A model generated the notes under the pieces. The model was not told the origin of the DNA. It did not search any database and saw only the letters and a list, made by a program, of their open reading frames with translations. The position numbers and the translations under genes were made by a program. Shown here one piece after another: positions 44,961 through 53,933 of a stretch of 64,000 nt of DNA. The number at the start of each line of letters is the position of its first letter. Position 1 is the first letter of the stretch. The stretch covers positions 5,022,001 through 5,086,000 of the forward strand of contig NZ_CP016793.1 of the NCBI RefSeq assembly GCF_001701025.1. The letters run 5' to 3'. Source of the DNA: Lentzea guizhouensis (lineage in GTDB: Bacteria > Actinomycetota > Actinomycetes > Mycobacteriales > Pseudonocardiaceae).

Positions 44961-46063
44961 CGGGCTACGGCTCGACCAGCCGCAAGGATGTTCTTGGCCG
45001 CGTTGTGGTCCCGATCATGTCGGGCGCGGCATCCCGGACACGTCCAGTGCCGGGTGGTCAGACCGAGTTCGGCGAGCTGGTGCCCGCAGGCCGAACAGGT
45101 CTTGCTGGAGGGGTACCAGCGGTCGATCACAACCAATGTGCGGCCCGCGCGAGCGCACTTGTACTCGAGCTGGCGCCGGAACTCTCCCCAGCTCGCGTCG
45201 GAGATGGCACGAGCGAGGTGGTGACTGCGGACCATGCCCGAGATGTCGAGGTCCTCGATCGCGATCACCTCGGCCGATCGCACCAGGGCGGTGGTGATGC
45301 GGTGCAAGAAGTCCTGACGGGCGTTGCGGACCTTGCGGTGCGCTCCGGCTGCCTTGGCCCTTGCTTTGCTGCGATTCCGGCTGCCTCGTCGGCAGCGGGC
45401 CATGCGACGTTGGTAGCGGGCCAGCCTACGAGCCCTCCGGTCCAGATGCCTGGGATTGGGAATCCTTCTGCCGTCGCTGGTCACGGGGAAGTCGGTCAGT
45501 CCGAGGTCGACGCCTACAGCGTGCCCGGTGGGATCAGCGGCTTCGGGTGCTTCGGCATCCACGGCGAATGTCACGTACCAGCGTCCGTCCGGTTCGCGGG
45601 AGACCACGACCGTCGTCGGGTCCAACGCGGTGATGTCCACGTTGTCGAAGGACCACACGAATCGCAGCGGCGTGCTGGTCTTCGCCAGGTTCAGCACTCC
45701 GTCGCGCAGCCGGAACGCGGAGCGGGTGTAGTGCGCCGATTGACGGCCTCTGCGGGTTTTGAACCGCGGGTATCCAGCTCGACCCGCGAAGAAGTTTGCG
45801 AATGCGGTGTGCTGGTGCCGCAGGGTTTGCTGCAGCGGTACCGAGGACACTTCCGACAAGAACGCCAGGTCCTCGGTGCGCTTCCACCGTGTCAGCGCGG
45901 CGTCGGTCTCCCGACAGGTGGTCCTCTTTCCTTCGACGTGGTAGACGCCGTGCCGTTCGCTCAAGGTCTTGTTCCACACCAGGCGCACACATCCGAACGT
46001 GCGGTTCAACACCGCAGCATGCTCGGGATCCGGGTAAGCCCGGCACCGATACGCCGTCCGCAT
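44855..46063 (-). CDS. tnpB: TnpB, RNA-guided endonuclease of IS200/IS605 family
   Basis: The product is 402 aa with all catalytic parts in place: RuvC acids D186 (VGVDLGLTD), E270 (IAIEDLDI) and D352 (RDHNAAKN), and a four-Cys zinc ribbon (C323, C326, C342, C345). The N-terminus FGCVRLVWNKTLSER is typical. TnpB uses an omega RNA to cut DNA next to a short motif and so helps the element persist. No TnpA is in the window, so it would need one in trans to move. The opposite-strand open frame over this gene is noise. Confidence 0.9.
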   Translation of the reverse strand: MRTAYRCRAYPDPEHAAVLNRTFGCVRLVWNKTLSERHGVYHVEGKRTTCRETDAALTRWKRTEDLAFLSEVSSVPLQQTLRHQHTAFANFFAGRAGYPRFKTRRGRQSAHYTRSAFRLRDGVLNLAKTSTPLRFVWSFDNVDITALDPTTVVVSREPDGRWYVTFAVDAEAPEAADPTGHAVGVDLGLTDFPVTSDGRRIPNPRHLDRRARRLARYQRRMARCRRGSRNRSKARAKAAGAHRKVRNARQDFLHRITTALVRSAEVIAIEDLDISGMVRSHHLARAISDASWGEFRRQLEYKCARAGRTLVVIDRWYPSSKTCSACGHQLAELGLTTRHWTCPGCRARHDRDHNAAKNILAAGRAVARGSSGDACGADVRRQGSSLPRSAMKQETRVVRHSA

Positions 46064-46182
46064 GATGATCAGCTCACTCAGGGAGACACGATGAGGACGC
46101 CAGCGGTCTGCCGGCTCGCGGGCTCTGCGCCCGCCCGGACACCTCCTCCGCCTGCATGGAGTGGATTCCGCCGGAGGCTTTG

Positions 46183-47301
46183 GTGAAGGGCCGAGCGGCC
46201 GTGAAGGGTCGTCCTGAGCTGTACACCTCCTACGGGCAGGACATGGCGTTCCTGAACACGCGGCCCAAACGCGCGTGGTCGGGTGGCCTGGTCGTGTTCG
46301 CGCTCGTGGTCCCGTTCCTCATCACGGACGACCTGCTTCAGCTGCTGGCGACCGGGTTCGTGGCGGCGATCGGCGCGATCGGGCTCAACATCGTCACCGG
46401 CTACGCGGGCCAGGTCTCGCTGGGGCACGCGTTCTTCCTCGCGATCGGCGCGTACACCGGTGCGGCCTTGTCCGGGTCCGAGACCGGCCGGGTGATCGGG
46501 TTCGGCATCACGTCGCTGCCGATCTGGTTGCTGGCCTCGGGTCTGGTGGCGGCGTTGTTCGGCGTGCTGGTGGCGCCGGTGGCGGTGCGGTTGCGCGGGC
46601 TGTACCTCGCGATCGTGACGCTGGGGCTGGTCTTCCTGGGAGAGCACGTGTTCCGGGAGTGGACGTCGCTGACCGGCGGGCCCGGTGTCGGGCGGCCGGC
46701 GGCGGTGCCGGAGCTGTTCGGGGTGCGGCTGGACCGCGACAGCGCGTTCTTCACCGCGGCCCAGCAGCTCTACCTGGTGATGTTCGTGCTGCTGGTCATC
46801 TTCGCGGTGCTGGCGCGCAACCTGGTCCGCTCACGGGTGGGGCGGGCGTTCGCCGCGGTGCGCGACCGCGACCTGGCCGCGTCGGTCATCGGCGTGGACC
46901 TCACGAAGTACAAGGTGCTCGCGTTCGCGGTGTCCTCGTTCTACGCGGGTGTCGCGGGCGCGTTGTTGTTCGTGGTCAACGGGTTCTTCGACCCCGGCTC
47001 GTTCAACCTGCTGTTGTCGGTGCAGTACATCGCGATGGTGCTCATCGGCGGCGCGGGCACCATCTCGGGCGCGATCATGGGCGCTCTCTTCATCACTCTG
47101 CTGCCACGCATCACCAGGGAACTGCCCACGGTGCTGCCGTTCATCAGTGGTGACGCCACCGGCGCGATCACGGTCTTCCAGGTGGAGGCCGTGCTCTACG
47201 GCGTGCTGATCATCGTGTTCCTCATCGTCGAGCCACGCGGGTTGTTCGGCATCTGGGTTCGCGTGCGCAACTACTGGCGCACCTGGCCGTTCTCGTACTG
47301 A
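46183..47301 (+). CDS. livM: Branched-chain amino acid-type ABC permease, LivM family
   Basis: The product is 372 aa from the GTG at 46183, which sits 5 nt after GGAGG. ATG 46156 and GTG 46201 are in frame too. The body has LivM features: IGLNIVTGYAGQVSLGHAFFLAIGAYTGA, LRGLYLAIVTLGLVFLGEH, GRAFAAVRDRDLAASVIGVD and VLIGGAGTISGAIMGALF. It should pair with LivH. The tnpB element lies just upstream, so expression now depends on read-through or a new promoter. A 31-codon open frame (46091-46186) with an AGGGAG site ends in GTGA overlap with this start and could be a leader or the remnant of the original gene start. Confidence 0.85.
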   Translation: MKGRAAVKGRPELYTSYGQDMAFLNTRPKRAWSGGLVVFALVVPFLITDDLLQLLATGFVAAIGAIGLNIVTGYAGQVSLGHAFFLAIGAYTGAALSGSETGRVIGFGITSLPIWLLASGLVAALFGVLVAPVAVRLRGLYLAIVTLGLVFLGEHVFREWTSLTGGPGVGRPAAVPELFGVRLDRDSAFFTAAQQLYLVMFVLLVIFAVLARNLVRSRVGRAFAAVRDRDLAASVIGVDLTKYKVLAFAVSSFYAGVAGALLFVVNGFFDPGSFNLLLSVQYIAMVLIGGAGTISGAIMGALFITLLPRITRELPTVLPFISGDATGAITVFQVEAVLYGVLIIVFLIVEPRGLFGIWVRVRNYWRTWPFSY

Positions 47302-47314
47302 GGAGAGAGTCGCC

Positions 47315-48601
47315 ATGCTTCGGAAGAGATTCGCTGTTGTGTTCGTGGGCGTGCTCGCGCTCGCGTCGTGCCGAGGGGGAGACGGCGCGGCGCCACAGGA
47401 GGGCGCGGGCGGCATCAAGGTCGACTTCGGGGTCACGAAGGAGGCGTGCCCGCAGGCGGTCGACAAGACCAAGGGCTGCATCTACCTGGGCACCATCTCG
47501 GACCTGACCGAGGGCCCGTTCAAGACGCTGGCCGTGCCGATCACCGACTCGCAGAAGGCGTTCTGGAAGCGGGTGAACGACCGCGGCGGCATCGGCGGGT
47601 ACGAGGTCGACGTGACCAAGTACGTCAAGGACAACAAGTACAACCCGCAGATCCACAACCAGGTCTACCAGGAGATCAAGGGCAACATCCTGGCGTTGAC
47701 GCAGACGCTGGGCTCGCCCACGACCGCGGCGATCCTGCCCGACCTGGAGAACACCCAGATGGTGTCGGTGCCGGCGTCCTGGACGTCGTTGTGGGGCTTC
47801 GAGGAGGTCGTGCTGGAGTCCGGCGCGAACTACTGCGTCGAGTCGATGAACACCGTCGACTACGCCGTGGAGAAGCTCGGCGTGAAGTCCGTGATGGCCG
47901 TGCACCTCGCCGGTGACTACGGCGACGACGCGGCGGCCGGTGCGAAGATCGCGGCCGAGAAGCGCGGGCTGACGTTCGAGAGCCTGACGACCCAGACCGG
48001 CCAGGACAACCAGGGAGGCGCGATCGACGCGGTGGTGTCGAAGAAGCCGGACCTCGTGGTCCTGACGACCGGCCCGACCGACGCCGCGGTGATCATCGGC
48101 CAGGCCGCTGCCCGCGGGTACAAGGGCAAGTTCATCGGCACCTCGCCGACGTGGAACCCCGGTCTGCTGAAGTCGCCGGCCGCACCGGCGATCAAGGCGC
48201 TGTACTACCAGTCGGCGCCGTGGAAGGCGTGGGGCACCGAGTCCGTCGGCCACACCGCGATGCGCGCCGCGCTGACCGGTGTCACGCCGAACGACGGCTA
48301 CACGGCCGGCTGGGTGTGGGCGTACCCGTTGAAGGCGGCGCTGGAGAAGGCCGCGGCGAACAAGGACATGACGCGTGCCGGAGTGCTCGCCGCCGTGCGT
48401 CAGCTCACCTCGGTGGACTACGAGGGCATGCTTCCTTCGGGTGCGGGCAACTTCGCCGCTTCGCCCCAGGACGCCGCGTTCCGCCAGACGCTCATCTACA
48501 AGCCGGACGACGCCGCTGCGACCGGGGTTTCGCTGGTGGAGGACTTCTACACCGGTTCCACGGCCAAGGACTTCAAGTTCGAGAAGCCCTGCTACCAATG
48601 A
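47315..48601 (+). CDS. ABC transporter substrate-binding lipoprotein, LivK/HAAT family
   Basis: The product is 428 aa. A short signal peptide ends in a lipobox (LALASC). The body is a type I periplasmic-binding fold: IYLGTISDLTEGPFKTL, VNDRGGIGGYEVDVTKYVKDN, NILALTQTLGSPTT, KSVMAVHLAGDYGDDAAAGAKIAA. It is the last gene of the liv-type operon and provides the missing receptor. Ligand unknown. Confidence 0.87.
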   Translation: MLRKRFAVVFVGVLALASCRGGDGAAPQEGAGGIKVDFGVTKEACPQAVDKTKGCIYLGTISDLTEGPFKTLAVPITDSQKAFWKRVNDRGGIGGYEVDVTKYVKDNKYNPQIHNQVYQEIKGNILALTQTLGSPTTAAILPDLENTQMVSVPASWTSLWGFEEVVLESGANYCVESMNTVDYAVEKLGVKSVMAVHLAGDYGDDAAAGAKIAAEKRGLTFESLTTQTGQDNQGGAIDAVVSKKPDLVVLTTGPTDAAVIIGQAAARGYKGKFIGTSPTWNPGLLKSPAAPAIKALYYQSAPWKAWGTESVGHTAMRAALTGVTPNDGYTAGWVWAYPLKAALEKAAANKDMTRAGVLAAVRQLTSVDYEGMLPSGAGNFAASPQDAAFRQTLIYKPDDAAATGVSLVEDFYTGSTAKDFKFEKPCYQ

Positions 48602-48682
48602 ACCGAACGGGTGACAGTGGCATCTGATGCGGCTCGTTCGTGGCTAGTCTCCCTGTGAGCGGGTTGCAGGGAGGTTGCAGCG

Positions 48683-48991
48683 GTGTTGACGTGCGTTGAA
48701 GTTCGCCGTGCTGCGGGAGGCCTCCGGTTGTTCGTCCGTCCCCCGGCCGCGCTGCGCTGGAGCGCGCGGCTGGGGTACGAGCGGGTGTCGGAGCTGCTGA
48801 CCGCGATCCGTGCCGCCGAGTCGTGCTCGGTGCCGGACGTGGAGCTGACGTACGTGCCGGACCAGCGGACCGGGGAGGCCGAGCTGGCGTGTGCCACCGG
48901 GTCCGTGCTGCTGGCCGCCGCTGAGGTGTTGTTGCTGCACGACGCTCTACGCGCACACATGCCGGACCGGATGCGACCTCTCCCGGCCTAA
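48683..48991 (+). CDS. Hypothetical protein, 102 aa
   Basis: No family recognised. It starts at GTG 48683 after GGGAGG. It is a small soluble protein with mixed strands and helices (GYERVSELLTAIRAAESCSV, TGSVLLAAAEVLLLHDALRAHM) and three cysteines. Codon use with strong G/C at third positions supports coding. It stands at the left edge of the eCIS locus but may be unrelated. Confidence 0.5.
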   Translation: MLTCVEVRRAAGGLRLFVRPPAALRWSARLGYERVSELLTAIRAAESCSVPDVELTYVPDQRTGEAELACATGSVLLAAAEVLLLHDALRAHMPDRMRPLPA

Positions 48992-49008
48992 CCCCCTGCT
49001 GCCTCTGG

Positions 49009-49144
49009 CGTCTGCAAGTACTGCCAACTCTTGATCAAACCGCCTTCAACCACAACCAACCTGTCGCCGCGTCCCCGGTTGGGAAGCGACGGGTTGGTTG
49101 TAGTTACGGGCCTGATGATCTTGGGTTGGTAGTACTTGCAGACG
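49009..49144. repeat. 136-bp imperfect inverted repeat, lower GC
   Basis: The left arm (49009-49070) and right arm (49083-49144) are near complements. Outer 14 bp match exactly, and inner stretches such as ACAACCAACC against GGTTGGTTGT also match. Most mismatches are transitions, so an RNA copy would still fold by G-U pairing. It lies in the gap between the hypothetical gene and the eCIS start and could be a MITE-like element or a structured RNA. No transposase is beside it. Confidence 0.55.
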
Positions 49145-49254
49145 TCGGTGGCTGACGGGTGGGGTCGTAGTTGCCCGTTGGGGCAGCCGATCGTGTCCGT
49201 GGGGACGTCACTGCGCTGGTCGATTGCCGCGTGGTGGCGCGCGATCGTGGTGGG

Positions 49255-49881
49255 ATGATCCACGAGGTCGATGAGGCGCTGCGGCGGCTGGTGCGCGACG
49301 AGGCGTTGCGCGGGTCGGACCTGGACGTCGCGTTCGACGCGCCGACCAAGGACTGGGCGGCGCGGCGGAACGCGCCCACGGTCAACATCTACCTCTACGA
49401 CATCCGCGAGGACATGCGGCGGCGCCAGCGCGGGCTGCTCAACGAGTACGACGCGCAGGGCCAGGTCGCCGCACGCCACCTGCCGCCACGGCACATGAAG
49501 CTGTCGTACCTGGTGACGGCGTGGACGCAGCGCGCGGAGGACGAGCACCGGCTGCTGTCCGATCTCCTGGTGGGGTTCCTGCGTTATGACGCGGTGCCAC
49601 CTCCGCTGCTGACCGGGTCGCTGGAGGCGCTGGCGTTGCCGGTGCCGATGACGGTCGCGTTGCCACCACCCGAGGACCGGGCGTTCGCGGACGTGTGGAG
49701 TGCCCTGGGCGGTGAGCTGAAGCCGTCGCTGGACGTCGTGGTGTCCGCGCCGGTGTCGTCCGGACGCAAGGTCGACGCCGGGCCGCCCGCACGGGAGGGC
49801 GTGCAGCTGAACACGGGCGCGGACCGGGTGCGGCACACCGTCTCCGGCGACGGGGTGTCGATGCGCCGGGTGACGCAATGA
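49255..49881 (+). CDS. DUF4255 protein (eCIS Pvc16-type)
   Basis: The product is 208 aa from the ATG at 49255. DUF4255 proteins (Pvc16/Afp16 type) form the tail-end cap or terminator of contractile injection systems. Key stretches are IHEVDEALRRLV, PTVNIYLYDIREDMRRRQRG and LSYLVTAWTQRAEDEHRLLSDLL. The stop overlaps the AAA+ gene's ATG (ATGA). An open extension to 49171 is unnecessary. Confidence 0.82.
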   Translation: MIHEVDEALRRLVRDEALRGSDLDVAFDAPTKDWAARRNAPTVNIYLYDIREDMRRRQRGLLNEYDAQGQVAARHLPPRHMKLSYLVTAWTQRAEDEHRLLSDLLVGFLRYDAVPPPLLTGSLEALALPVPMTVALPPPEDRAFADVWSALGGELKPSLDVVVSAPVSSGRKVDAGPPAREGVQLNTGADRVRHTVSGDGVSMRRVTQ

Positions 49882-51842
49882 TCTTCGAGCGGCTGGCGGC
49901 GCTGGAACGGCGGATCAGGGCGGCGGTGGCGTCGCGCCGGGCCACCGACCCGAGCCCGGACGACCCGTTCCGCGGGCTGTACCTGTCCGACGAGGTGATC
50001 GACGCGTTGCTGGACAGTGCGCGCGACCCGTTCGCGGGCTACGTGGACGTCCCCGCCGACGGACGGCTGGGGCGGCTGGCGTCGGTGGCGTGTCTGTCCG
50101 ATGTGGACGTGGAGCTGCTGCTCGTGGCGCTGGCACCGGACGTGGACAGCCGGTTCGAGCAGTTCTACGGGTACCTGAACGACGACGTGACCCGCCGCCG
50201 GGCGACCGCGGGGCTCGCGTTGCGGTTGTGCGGGCTGGCGGAGGCCTCGTCCACCGGGCGGTCGCGGCTCGACCGGGGAAGTCCGCTGGTGCGGTCGGGG
50301 ATGGTGGTCGTGGAGGACCTGGACCGGCCGCTGCTGTCGCGGTCGCTGAGGGTGCCCGACCGGGTCGTCGCCCACCTGCTCGGCGACGACCGGCCGGACC
50401 CGCTGCTGGCCGATTTCGTGACGCTGCCGGGGGAACCGGTGCCGCTTCCGGGTGCCGAGAGGCTGGCGCGCGGGATCGACCGCGGGGTGCGGCTCGTCTA
50501 CCTGCGCGAGCATCCTGGTGGCGGGGCGGCCGAGCTGGCCGTTGCCGCGTTGGCACAGGCGGGTTTTCCGGCGCTGCTGGTGGACTCCGCGCGGATGACC
50601 GACGCGGTTGCCGTTGTGCGCGAGGCGTTGTTGCGCGGCGCGGGCGTTGTCGTCGGTTCGGTCGACCCTTCCTTCTCCTTGGACCCGCTGTTGCACGACT
50701 CGGTTCCGCTGGTGGCCTTCGGCTCCGGTGCCTGGGAACCGCGCTGGACCCGCGTGCCACCGTTGCAGCACGAGGCCCTCCAGGTGCCTTTCGACGTGCG
50801 GGCCTCGCTGTGGCGCACGTCGTTGGAGGGCAGGCTGGCCGCGGGCGTGGACCCGGCCGAGGTCACCGCGCACTTCGTCCTCGGTCCCACGCAGATCTCC
50901 CGTGCCGCCTCCGCCGCCGCGGTGTCCGCACTGGCCGAGGACGGCGCGGTCGACGTCCGCCACCTGCGCGCGGGCGCCCGTTCCCAGAACGCCGGCGGCC
51001 TGCAACGCCTGGCCCGCCGCATCGAACCGGCCGTCTCGTGGCGCGACCTCGTCCTGCCCGTCCCGGTGACCTCACTGCTGCAGGAGCTGGCCGCCCGAGC
51101 CCGCCACCGCGACCGCGTGATCGACGAGTGGCGCATGCGCCCCGGCGGCGGCCGGGGCCGGGGCGTGACGGCGCTGTTCGCCGGCGACTCCGGCACCGGC
51201 AAGACGATGTCGGCCGAGGTGATCGCCGCGTCTCTGGGCCTGGACCTGTACACGGTGAACCTGGCGACCGTCGTCGACAAGTACGTCGGCGAGACCGAGA
51301 AGAACCTCGAACGCATCTTCGTCGAGGCGGCGGGCGTCAACGGCGTGCTGCTGTTCGACGAGGCCGACGCGATCTTCGGCAAGCGCTCCGAGGTCCGCGA
51401 CGCCCACGACCGCTACGCCAACATCGAGAGCGCCTACCTGTTGCAGCGCATGGAAACCTTCGACGGCATCGCGGTGCTCGCCACCAACCTGCGCGCCAAC
51501 CTGGACGACGCCTTCACCCGCCGCCTGGACGTCATCGTCGACTTCCCCCTGCCGGACGTCCCGCTGCGCCGCAACCTGTGGGACCGCTGCCTGGGCGACG
51601 CCGTCCCGCGTTCGTCCGATGTGGACCTGGACTTCCTGGCCGGTTCGTTCGAGCTGGCCGGCGGCCACATCCGCTCGGCCGCGGTGACCGCCGCCTACCT
51701 GGCCGCCGCTGGTGACCACGTGGTGGGCATGGTCGAGCTCATCGGCGCCGTGGCCCGCGAGTACCGCAAGCTCGGCCGCCTGGTGGGCGAGCGCGAGTTC
51801 GGCCGCTACCTCGACTTCGCCACCGAGCGGTTGGTGGGGTAG
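49878..51842 (+). CDS. AAA+ ATPase of eCIS (Pvc15-type)
   Basis: The product is 654 aa. The N-terminal 400 residues are family-specific; the C-terminal AAA+ domain has Walker A AGDSGTGKTMSAE, Walker B LLFDEADAIFGKRSEV and an arginine-finger region RLDVIVDFPLPD. Every eCIS locus carries one such ATPase, thought to help assembly or cargo handling. It overlaps DUF4255 by 4 bp and the next gene by 1 bp, in one operon. Confidence 0.87.
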   Translation: MIFERLAALERRIRAAVASRRATDPSPDDPFRGLYLSDEVIDALLDSARDPFAGYVDVPADGRLGRLASVACLSDVDVELLLVALAPDVDSRFEQFYGYLNDDVTRRRATAGLALRLCGLAEASSTGRSRLDRGSPLVRSGMVVVEDLDRPLLSRSLRVPDRVVAHLLGDDRPDPLLADFVTLPGEPVPLPGAERLARGIDRGVRLVYLREHPGGGAAELAVAALAQAGFPALLVDSARMTDAVAVVREALLRGAGVVVGSVDPSFSLDPLLHDSVPLVAFGSGAWEPRWTRVPPLQHEALQVPFDVRASLWRTSLEGRLAAGVDPAEVTAHFVLGPTQISRAASAAAVSALAEDGAVDVRHLRAGARSQNAGGLQRLARRIEPAVSWRDLVLPVPVTSLLQELAARARHRDRVIDEWRMRPGGGRGRGVTALFAGDSGTGKTMSAEVIAASLGLDLYTVNLATVVDKYVGETEKNLERIFVEAAGVNGVLLFDEADAIFGKRSEVRDAHDRYANIESAYLLQRMETFDGIAVLATNLRANLDDAFTRRLDVIVDFPLPDVPLRRNLWDRCLGDAVPRSSDVDLDFLAGSFELAGGHIRSAAVTAAYLAAAGDHVVGMVELIGAVAREYRKLGRLVGEREFGRYLDFATERLVG

Positions 51843-53100
51843 TGCGAGCGTTCGAGTCCAAGCCGTTCAACCAGAAGAAGACCGTTGCCGCCCGGTCGTC
51901 GGCGGCTCCGAGTGGACTGCACGCGCTCCAGCAGTCCGCGGGGAACCGCGCGGTGGCCGGGATGCTCGCACTGCAGCGCGTCGACCACCTGCTGGAGTCT
52001 CCTCCGTCAGCACGCGGGGAGGTCGTCGAAGGCACGTTCGACCGCGATCCCCTCTACCTCGACAACTTCACGGGTGGCGGGTTCGAGGTGCTGACCGGGT
52101 TGTTCCGGTTGATGTACGCGGACGGGCGAGCGGTCGACTTCCGATACGCCGATGTGATCCGTCAACTGAGGACGGGTGCATCGGAGTCCGCGCTGTTGCC
52201 CGCGGCTGCGGACACCGCGGCGGGTAGCCGCACAGTGCGGCTCGCCGTGCGTTTTACTACCGGAGCACGGACACCGGGCTGATCCACCCCGCACATGCCA
52301 CGCGGGAGACACTTCCCCATCTGGCGGCGTTCCTCGACGCGGTGGAGGTGGCGCGGCCGCAACGGGAACGCGAGATCATCATGGCCCTGATCGACGGGGC
52401 GGTGGCCGTGCACGGTGTGGCCAGCGGTGTCGTGGCGTCGTCACGCCTGGCCGACGCGGTCAGCAGGCTCAGGACGTCACCGCCGGCCAGCAGACCTCGG
52501 CGCGGTGGCGAACCCCGGACGATCTCCGGTGGCAGTCGCCGGGAACGTGAGCTCAGGACTGGTCACCGGCCGGCGAACGACAACGCACTCGACGACGAGG
52601 TGGCCGCGGCGACCGGTACGAGAGGCGGCGGACGGACCACGGCGTCCGGAACGCCGCACGAGGTTCGTCCCGCCGGAGCGGACCGCCCGCACAACGCTCA
52701 CCACACCAGCACCCGCGGTTCCACGAGGCACGACCACCAGGTCGGGATGGCGAGGAGCCAAGCCGACCAGCAGGCGGCGGCCGAACGCGCCGCAGCCGCC
52801 CTGGCCCGTGCCCAGGCACGCAGGATGGGCGGGCGGGTGAACGAGGTGCTGAACCGCGTGCGAAACCTGCCGTCCGCCGCGATCGAGACCCTGCGGAACA
52901 TTCCCGGCAAGTGGGCGCGACTCGACGAAGTCGCTCGGATGCTCCAAGCCGAACGCCGCGGCTACAACCTCAACGCGGCGCTGCTCGGCGAGTCGAGGGT
53001 TCCCAGCCAGTTCACCAACGAGCAGAGGCGGGTGCTGGAGGAGGCCCTGACGGACCTCGCGGACCTCCTCGACCACCACATCCACCTCATCGGCCGCTGA
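51842..53100 (+). pseudogene. eCIS-associated LQ..GN..AV protein with one frameshift
   Basis: The first frame (51842-52282) and second frame (to 53100) read as one product of about 419 aa if one base is added in a T-run near 52252-52256: LAVR then FYYRSTDTGLIHPAHATRE. The first frame carries the LQQSAGNRAVAGMLALQR motif at residues 29-46, shared with other proteins of the locus. The C-terminal half is helical with RNIPGKWARLDEVARMLQAER, unrecognised. It could be a cargo protein with a broken frame, a programmed slip, or a sequence error. No enzymatic motif was seen. Confidence 0.55.
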
Positions 53101-53212
53101 GTGCCCGCAAGGGCAGCGGTCGGTGCACCTCTGGTCGCTCCCGAGCATCTGGCCCGCGCCCTTCTGGTTGGTGAAGCTGGACACCTCCGGGATCGGGTAG
53201 AGGGGGCGCGAC

Positions 53213-53929
53213 ATGCGCGGGTTTGAACACGAGTCCGAAACTTCACCACGCCCCAAGGGCGACCGGCTCTCGCACGACGGGTCCGACCTGCTCGGCAGAG
53301 CTGCTGCCGCGAACCGACCCGAGGTCCTCGGCGCTGCGGGCTTGCTCGACCTCCAGCGAGCCGTCGGCAACGCCGGCGTCACCTCCGTTGTGGAGGAAGA
53401 ACGCTCACCGGTGCACGGGGTGCTGTCGTCCGGCGGCGCACCGTTGGACGCGAACGTGCGTGCGGACATGGAAGGGCGCTTCGGGCAGGACTTCTCCGAC
53501 GTGCGCGTGCACACCGACTCGGCCGCGCACGCGTCGGCGCAGTCGGTGAACGCCCAGGCCTACACCGTCGGGTCGAACATCGTGTTCCAGAGGGACAGGT
53601 ACGACCCGGCGTCTGCTGCTGGGCAGCACATGCTGGCGCACGAGCTGACGCACGTGGTGCAGCAGCGGTCCGGGCCCGTGGACGGAACGGATGCCGGTGG
53701 CGGGGTGAAGGTGAGTGATCCGTCGGACCGGTTCGAGCGGGAGGCCGTCTCCACCGCTGACCGGATCATGTCGGCGCCGTCGCCAGTCGCACCTGTGCAG
53801 CGTTGCGAGGACGAGGCGGTGCAGCGGGTGGTGGTGCAGAGGGAGGACGCTCCGCCCGCCGAGGAGGAGGAACCGGCCGCGCAGACGTTCGTGCAGCGGG
53901 CCGAGGAGGAGGAAGAAGCCGCGGAGTAG
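53213..53929 (+). CDS. DUF4157 protein, eCIS-associated, with HExxH motif
   Basis: The product is 238 aa. It has LQRAVGNAGV at residues 47-56 and a DUF4157 domain with the GRFGQDFSDVRVHTDSAA stretch and HELTHVVQQ at 143-151 (a zinc-metalloprotease-like HExxH). DUF4157 is strongly associated with eCIS and toxin loci; the domain may process or chaperone cargo. The C-terminus is a run of VQR.E repeats and acidic residues. GAGGGGGCG precedes the ATG. Confidence 0.85.
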   Translation: MRGFEHESETSPRPKGDRLSHDGSDLLGRAAAANRPEVLGAAGLLDLQRAVGNAGVTSVVEEERSPVHGVLSSGGAPLDANVRADMEGRFGQDFSDVRVHTDSAAHASAQSVNAQAYTVGSNIVFQRDRYDPASAAGQHMLAHELTHVVQQRSGPVDGTDAGGGVKVSDPSDRFEREAVSTADRIMSAPSPVAPVQRCEDEAVQRVVVQREDAPPAEEEEPAAQTFVQRAEEEEEAAE

Positions 53930-53933
53930 CTCC

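Larger units (their letters stand above)
44798..46090 (-). mobile_element. IS200/IS605-type element carrying tnpB only, between livH and livM
   Basis: The unit holds tnpB and its flanks, with no tnpA. The right end (minus-strand 3' side) carries stem-loops CACGCC-GGGT-GGCGTG (44833-44848) and CCCGC..GCGGG (44809-44825), and ends at GTCAA (44802-44798 on the minus strand), as in many such elements. The left end lies between 46064 and about 46090 and is not resolved. It splits what should be a continuous livH-livM transcription unit and overlaps the livH stop. Confidence 0.65.

Noticed and set aside
44798..46090. CRISPR-Cas12-like locus
   Set aside because: The RuvC protein has TnpB length and no array, Cas1 or Cas2 is nearby.
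44846..46186. 446-aa plus-strand frame over tnpB
   Set aside because: It is antisense to a TnpB with intact catalytic residues. Only its last 31 codons could be a leader.
48592..48960. Minus-strand 122-127-aa frames opposite the 48683 gene
   Set aside because: Composition is low-complexity, while the plus frame has a ribosome site and better codon use.
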